A DNA stretch of 64,000 bases from Phytoseiulus persimilis (lineage: Eukaryota > Arthropoda > Arachnida > Mesostigmata > Phytoseiidae): NCBI GenBank assembly GCA_037576195.1, contig CM075101.1, forward strand, positions 3,224,001 through 3,288,000. The letters run 5' to 3'. Position 1 is the first letter of the stretch. Each line of letters opens with the position of its first letter. The notes under the pieces were generated by a model. The model was not told the origin of the DNA, made no database searches, and worked only from the letters and a program-made list of their open reading frames with translations. Positions 60,740 to 64,000 of the stretch are shown here, piece after piece. The translations under genes and the position numbers were made by a program.

Positions 60740-62413
60740 GCGTGGTCGCCGAAGTGAATCGACTCCGAAAACTCTGGGGAGGCGTATCACGCTCGGAGGC
60801 TGCGGAAGAGCTTCGCTGGCGCCTTCTCTCGTACAGAGAGATCAGACCCGCTCCCGAGCCTTCCGGGCGCGTCCATCAATGCTGAACGTGACCTCGTTCC
60901 GTTGCTGGAGCTCAGTTGTCGATCCGACTGAACTTCATCAACGATCATCTCGGACCAGCGCACACGGAGGAAATTGTTTGTGCTGCTCTTCAACGGCCCG
61001 CTATCCGAGCCAGTCGAGCAGCGGAGAGCGACTGAGCTGGCAAGATGATCGCACGAGCTGCCGGATGCCCCGTCTGGATCTGTTGCTCTCAGCTATCTAC
61101 AAGTTCATTCGTCATGCGGTGTTGTCCTCGTGCAAAGATTCTCCTCGCTCTACAACTCTGAGGCGACGTGCCTCAGATGAAGTGAGAGCCTGCTTACATT
61201 GCTTTCCGGCCGAGACTTCGAGCAGAAGTTCTGTTCAATAGACTCCGCAACGTTCTCGACACGCCGACGTGCCATGTTAGCCAATCTTCGGCACCGTATG
61301 AAGAAGACGCGTCGTGACTTGAGAACAATGTCCGGCATCGAGGTTTCGTCGGCAGGGCTCGATGAAGAAGCCCGTCGGAGCGAGGACCGTTCCTATTTCT
61401 CTTGCCAACCTCCGAGGTCTGAAGCTGGTAAAATGATCGAGGATCGACACATTATTCATCATTAGGATACAGGTTCGCGAAGAATGCCGCTCGTCGCCTC
61501 GGCTCGAGCTCTTCGGCCGTGGTCCTCGCGCATTGCAACTTTTTTCGTGTACTCAAAAACAAATTCAGTTCGATTCTAACTGGGATCCCAGTTATCAGTA
61601 GGTATCAATGCTGTCAGTCCCGATATTTCGAACCGGATGGAATTGTCCCGGGGGGCGGATCGGTTGATTTTACCATATGCCAGAAACGAACACTTTTCTC
61701 AATATTTATCAGTGGTCGCAGCCAAATTTCACGGAGCCCCTGAGGAATCTGAGATCAGATCATTCCCTACTTCTTTCTTTTACGCAAAGTTCACCTCTCC
61801 CGTTTGACGAATGCTCGGGTGGAGAACAATTGTCTCTCGTTTCCATGAGACTCCTAGAACGTCATCAGCAAGAACCTTCGCTGGAAGCAACACTGTTTTC
61901 CTCCCGGTCCGGCTCACCCCATCCATCATTCAATGGACATGAGCATACTGCTCAGCCCCCGTTCGCCAACGAGTATCAGCACGAATCAGATAGGTCAACA
62001 AGTTGCCCAGCCCCGAATCCTGTTCAGGACTGGTCGAGATGGAATATGGTCGATTTGTATGAGATGGAATGGGGTATTCAGAACGCGCTCGCGGTGTAGC
62101 CAACTGTCAACGGGGCGAAATACAGGTCTGTCCGTGTTAGCAGTGATTGAATAATCGATCGAGCTGCCTTTTATGGAACGTTCCATTTCAAAGACGGCAT
62201 AAGTCTTCCTGCCGCGATCGTTCTAGATCGTAATCTCGAAAAACATCGACCTGCTTTCACATACTCCAGACAGATTGCATCGGAGCGATCTCGTTCAATC
62301 AAGCTCTTTGGACTCCACTCACCTTCGGGTTGTCTCGCGTTTTCGATTCTCCTGTCGTAACATCACACACGGTGAACTCGTTTGAGCGCGTTTCGGCTCC
62401 CGTCTTGAAACAG
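60740..62413. other. No gene recognised
   Basis: The plus frame continues open to 61241, and a 140-codon plus frame lies at 61677-62099. Neither has a recognisable domain. Confidence 0.35.
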
Positions 62414-62545
62414 CCCCGGCCGTATCCCCACTACGTGCTCACCGTCAAGCACCCCGCGCTCGGAACGAGGGCAACGGCTCTGACCGGAACGGTAACCATC
62501 GACCAGGAAAGCAGAAGAGTTACATTACCCATTCACCTGTTTTGA
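62414..62545 (+). CDS. Candidate terminal exon, 43 residues, function unknown
   Basis: After GTCTTGAAACAG (acceptor at 62413) the frame reads PRPYPHYVLTVKHPALGTR, then TALTGTVTIDQESRRVTL, and ends PIHLF before TGA. Third positions are strongly GC-rich, and the alternating hydrophobic residues suggest beta strands, as at the end of a beta-sandwich domain. The frame is open further upstream to 62330, so the exon may be longer; a second acceptor-like AG is near 62384. A minus-strand donor-like AAG then GTGAGT lies at about 62324, which gives the other strand some claim. No family is recognised. Confidence 0.2.
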   Translation, partial: PRPYPHYVLTVKHPALGTRATALTGTVTIDQESRRVTLPIHLF

Positions 62546-63544
62546 GGTCATCCGTCGTTGTTGGGCTGAACTCGAGATTGAGCGAAGAGGTACTCAACTC
62601 CTCGATCGTGCAAGTCGTGCAGCGGTCGAGGCTCCGTTTGTACCACTCATGGAGGTCTTATCCCACCTCGTCAAAACTCCGGTGCTCTTCTTCCGATACA
62701 CCCGGGCGCATGCCAGCACATGTGTTTAAGGTAGTTCATGTGCGCTGTTCCCGATGACAATTCTGAGTGCGATTCCGTGGTTCAGAACATTCGAAACCGA
62801 TTCATAATACCATAGTCCGCACTGCTCCGGAACGAAATACTTCTCTACTTTTTCCAACGAAGAGCGAGAGAATTCTTCTCCAGAAACGTATCGGACCGGG
62901 TCGGAAGCTCCCGCGACCTCGCCAGATGTGATCAGAAGGAGGATTATGATCGCGTCTTCAACGGGATTGAATCTAACGAGGTTGAGCGGTTCCACAAGCG
63001 TTCTTGATTCATTGGCATCCCCGGATCTTTGTCCTTCTTTCCATATTAATAACGTTCTGATTATCGGGATTTGTGCCGCTGGTTTTGATAAATGATCCTG
63101 GCTTAATTTGGACGCACAAGGTGCACGGGTCTGAATTTCGCGAAAATGTCCGAAATACACCAGAGCACTCACACAAGCGTTTTGGGACGTAACTTTTCTT
63201 GAAAAACTCGCTCCCGACTCCGGGAAGAAATTCGGGAACAAGGATAACCCGAGGGGCCCGACAAGCGGCTTGTTGTGCGAGATTCCGGAATATACTTCTC
63301 TTCTCTCTCTCGTTCTGCCCTTCGGGGTGATTCTCAAACATCGAAATTGTTCCGTGAGGGATCGTATATTCTTTCGATTGGGTGGCGTTCCGGCTCGGGC
63401 AAGCGCCAGTGGTGCACTCCGACTGTTTTTCAACGTAACCCACACCTCGGAACTCTCCAACATTCTGTGTAATCGTCCTCTGGCGCGTTTTTTTCTTGAC
63501 GCCGTCATTGGGACGCTTCTTTTCAATTCCTCGTTTCTCGCGTA
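62546..63544. other. Long minus-strand open frame, no gene recognised
   Basis: The minus strand is open for about 279 codons (63565-62726), beginning within the MITE and without an early ATG. Residues such as KVEKYFVPEQCGLWYYESV look protein-like, but no splice sites or family support them. Confidence 0.25.
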
Positions 63545-63551
63545 TTCTGGA

Positions 63552-63810
63552 CACACTCGAATCACTTTTGATTCGAATCAAGATTCGTTTCTAAGCTCAG
63601 ACTCCGTGGTTTCTGGCGTTTGATTCGGAAAATTCAGCCTCGAATCGTTTCTTGATTCGAATCAGAATCGGAGATTCAGCCTCGAACCACAAAGTGGTTC
63701 CGATCAAGAATGATTGGAATCAACCTGATTCGACGGTCTTTTGATTCTTATCACTTCTGATTCGATGTTCGTGATTCGAATCAAATGTGATTCGAATCTG
63801 CCCAACCCTG
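63552..63810. mobile_element. hAT-like MITE, about 259 bp
   Basis: Target-site duplication: TTCTGGA lies at 63545-63551 and again at 63811-63817. The right end read inward is CAGGGTTGGGC followed by AGATTCGAATCAC, which resembles common hAT-type ends. The left end lacks most of the first 11 bases. Terminal repeats at 63557-63583 and 63769-63795 match at 25 of 27 positions in inverted orientation. GATTCGAATC palindromes recur inside, and ATTCAGCCTCGAA occurs twice (63632 and 63674). hAT elements duplicate 8 bp, so 7 of 8 identical fits. It has no transposase. The superfamily call is inference from the end sequence and duplication length. Confidence 0.55.
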
Positions 63811-63820
63811 TTCTGGAAGG

Positions 63821-63917
63821 ATGCCTCCTCAGCTATTTCTTCCTCGCGAGCCTGTGAACCGCTGCGACTGTGTTCGAGATGGCTGCAATCGATACGAATA
63901 TCCTCGACCGCACCCTT
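63821..63917 (+). CDS. Possible cysteine-rich exon beside the MITE
   Basis: The frame begins with ATG at 63821 and reads PREPVNRCDCVRDGCNRYEY, then PRPHPC. The cysteine spacing (CxCx5C, then Cx9C if the next codon is counted) resembles secreted disulfide-rich domains. GTGAGTCC at 63918 could be a donor, splitting the last codon. Alternatively the exon starts after CTCGCGAG at about 63855. The frame otherwise runs through the T19 tract as phenylalanines to a stop at the window edge, which is unlikely to be coding. No family is assigned. Confidence 0.12.
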
Positions 63918-63933
63918 GTGAGTCCACGGTACC

Positions 63934-63952
63934 TTTTTTTTTTTTTTTTTTT
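63934..63952. repeat. T19 homopolymer
   Basis: Nineteen consecutive T residues. It could be a poly(A) tail remnant of a minus-strand retrocopy, but the bases next to it show nothing that supports this. Confidence 0.9.
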
Positions 63953-64000
63953 CGGCTGAACCTCTCAGCCAGCCCTCAGGAGTGCACCGGAATCACATAG

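Noticed and set aside
1-64000. CRISPR arrays, rRNA, spliced-leader genes, operons and ribosome binding sites
   Set aside because: No evenly spaced identical repeats, no rRNA motifs and no bacterial gene organisation were seen.

Overview
This window is eukaryotic nuclear DNA with very few genes. I found no gene that I can name. Bacterial or phage origin is excluded by the lack of packed gene arrays, the many microsatellites and homopolymers, and two decayed non-autonomous transposon-like elements. The few plausible coding pieces are short and bounded by GT-AG splice signals. CpG is common by eye, base composition is roughly balanced, and TCGA and TTCGAA words recur. With the runs of GAC, CAG, CAA and GAGA this suggests an invertebrate, most likely an arthropod. 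A GC-balanced predatory mite genome would fit, but nothing here proves it.

Stop codons are scarce in long stretches on both strands. Frames of 200 to 330 codons occur, several of them directly opposite other long frames. An open frame alone is therefore weak evidence, and every coding call below is a low-confidence exon or small-ORF candidate chosen for splice signals, start context or composition. None matched a family I could recognise with confidence.

Layout. 1-5 kb: a degenerate 45-bp tandem array, then a small minus-strand exon candidate and stretches rich in trinucleotide repeats. 5-18 kb: two exon candidates, G14 and C21 tracts, and a paired A-box and B-box on the minus strand. 18-36 kb: mostly empty, with exon candidates at 18.3 and 30.7-31.0 kb and a 264-codon ATG frame at 23.2 kb. 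36-41 kb: a stem-loop at 36.1 kb, a G22 tract, a possible 45-residue membrane microprotein at 38.9 kb and a palindromic foldback element at 40.3 kb. 41-53 kb: mostly empty, with a leader-like stretch at 46.3 kb ending in a good splice donor. 53-61 kb: the densest part, with a two-exon minus-strand model at 53.3-53.9 kb, CAG/CAA and GAGA runs, and exon candidates near 55.3, 59.9 and 60.6 kb. 62-64 kb: a terminal-exon candidate and a hAT-like MITE with a 7-bp target duplication.

Best supported are the two mobile elements, the tandem array and the homopolymers. I see no rRNA, no intact tRNA, no CRISPR array and no recognisable transposase or reverse transcriptase. No coordinated gene system can be read from this window.
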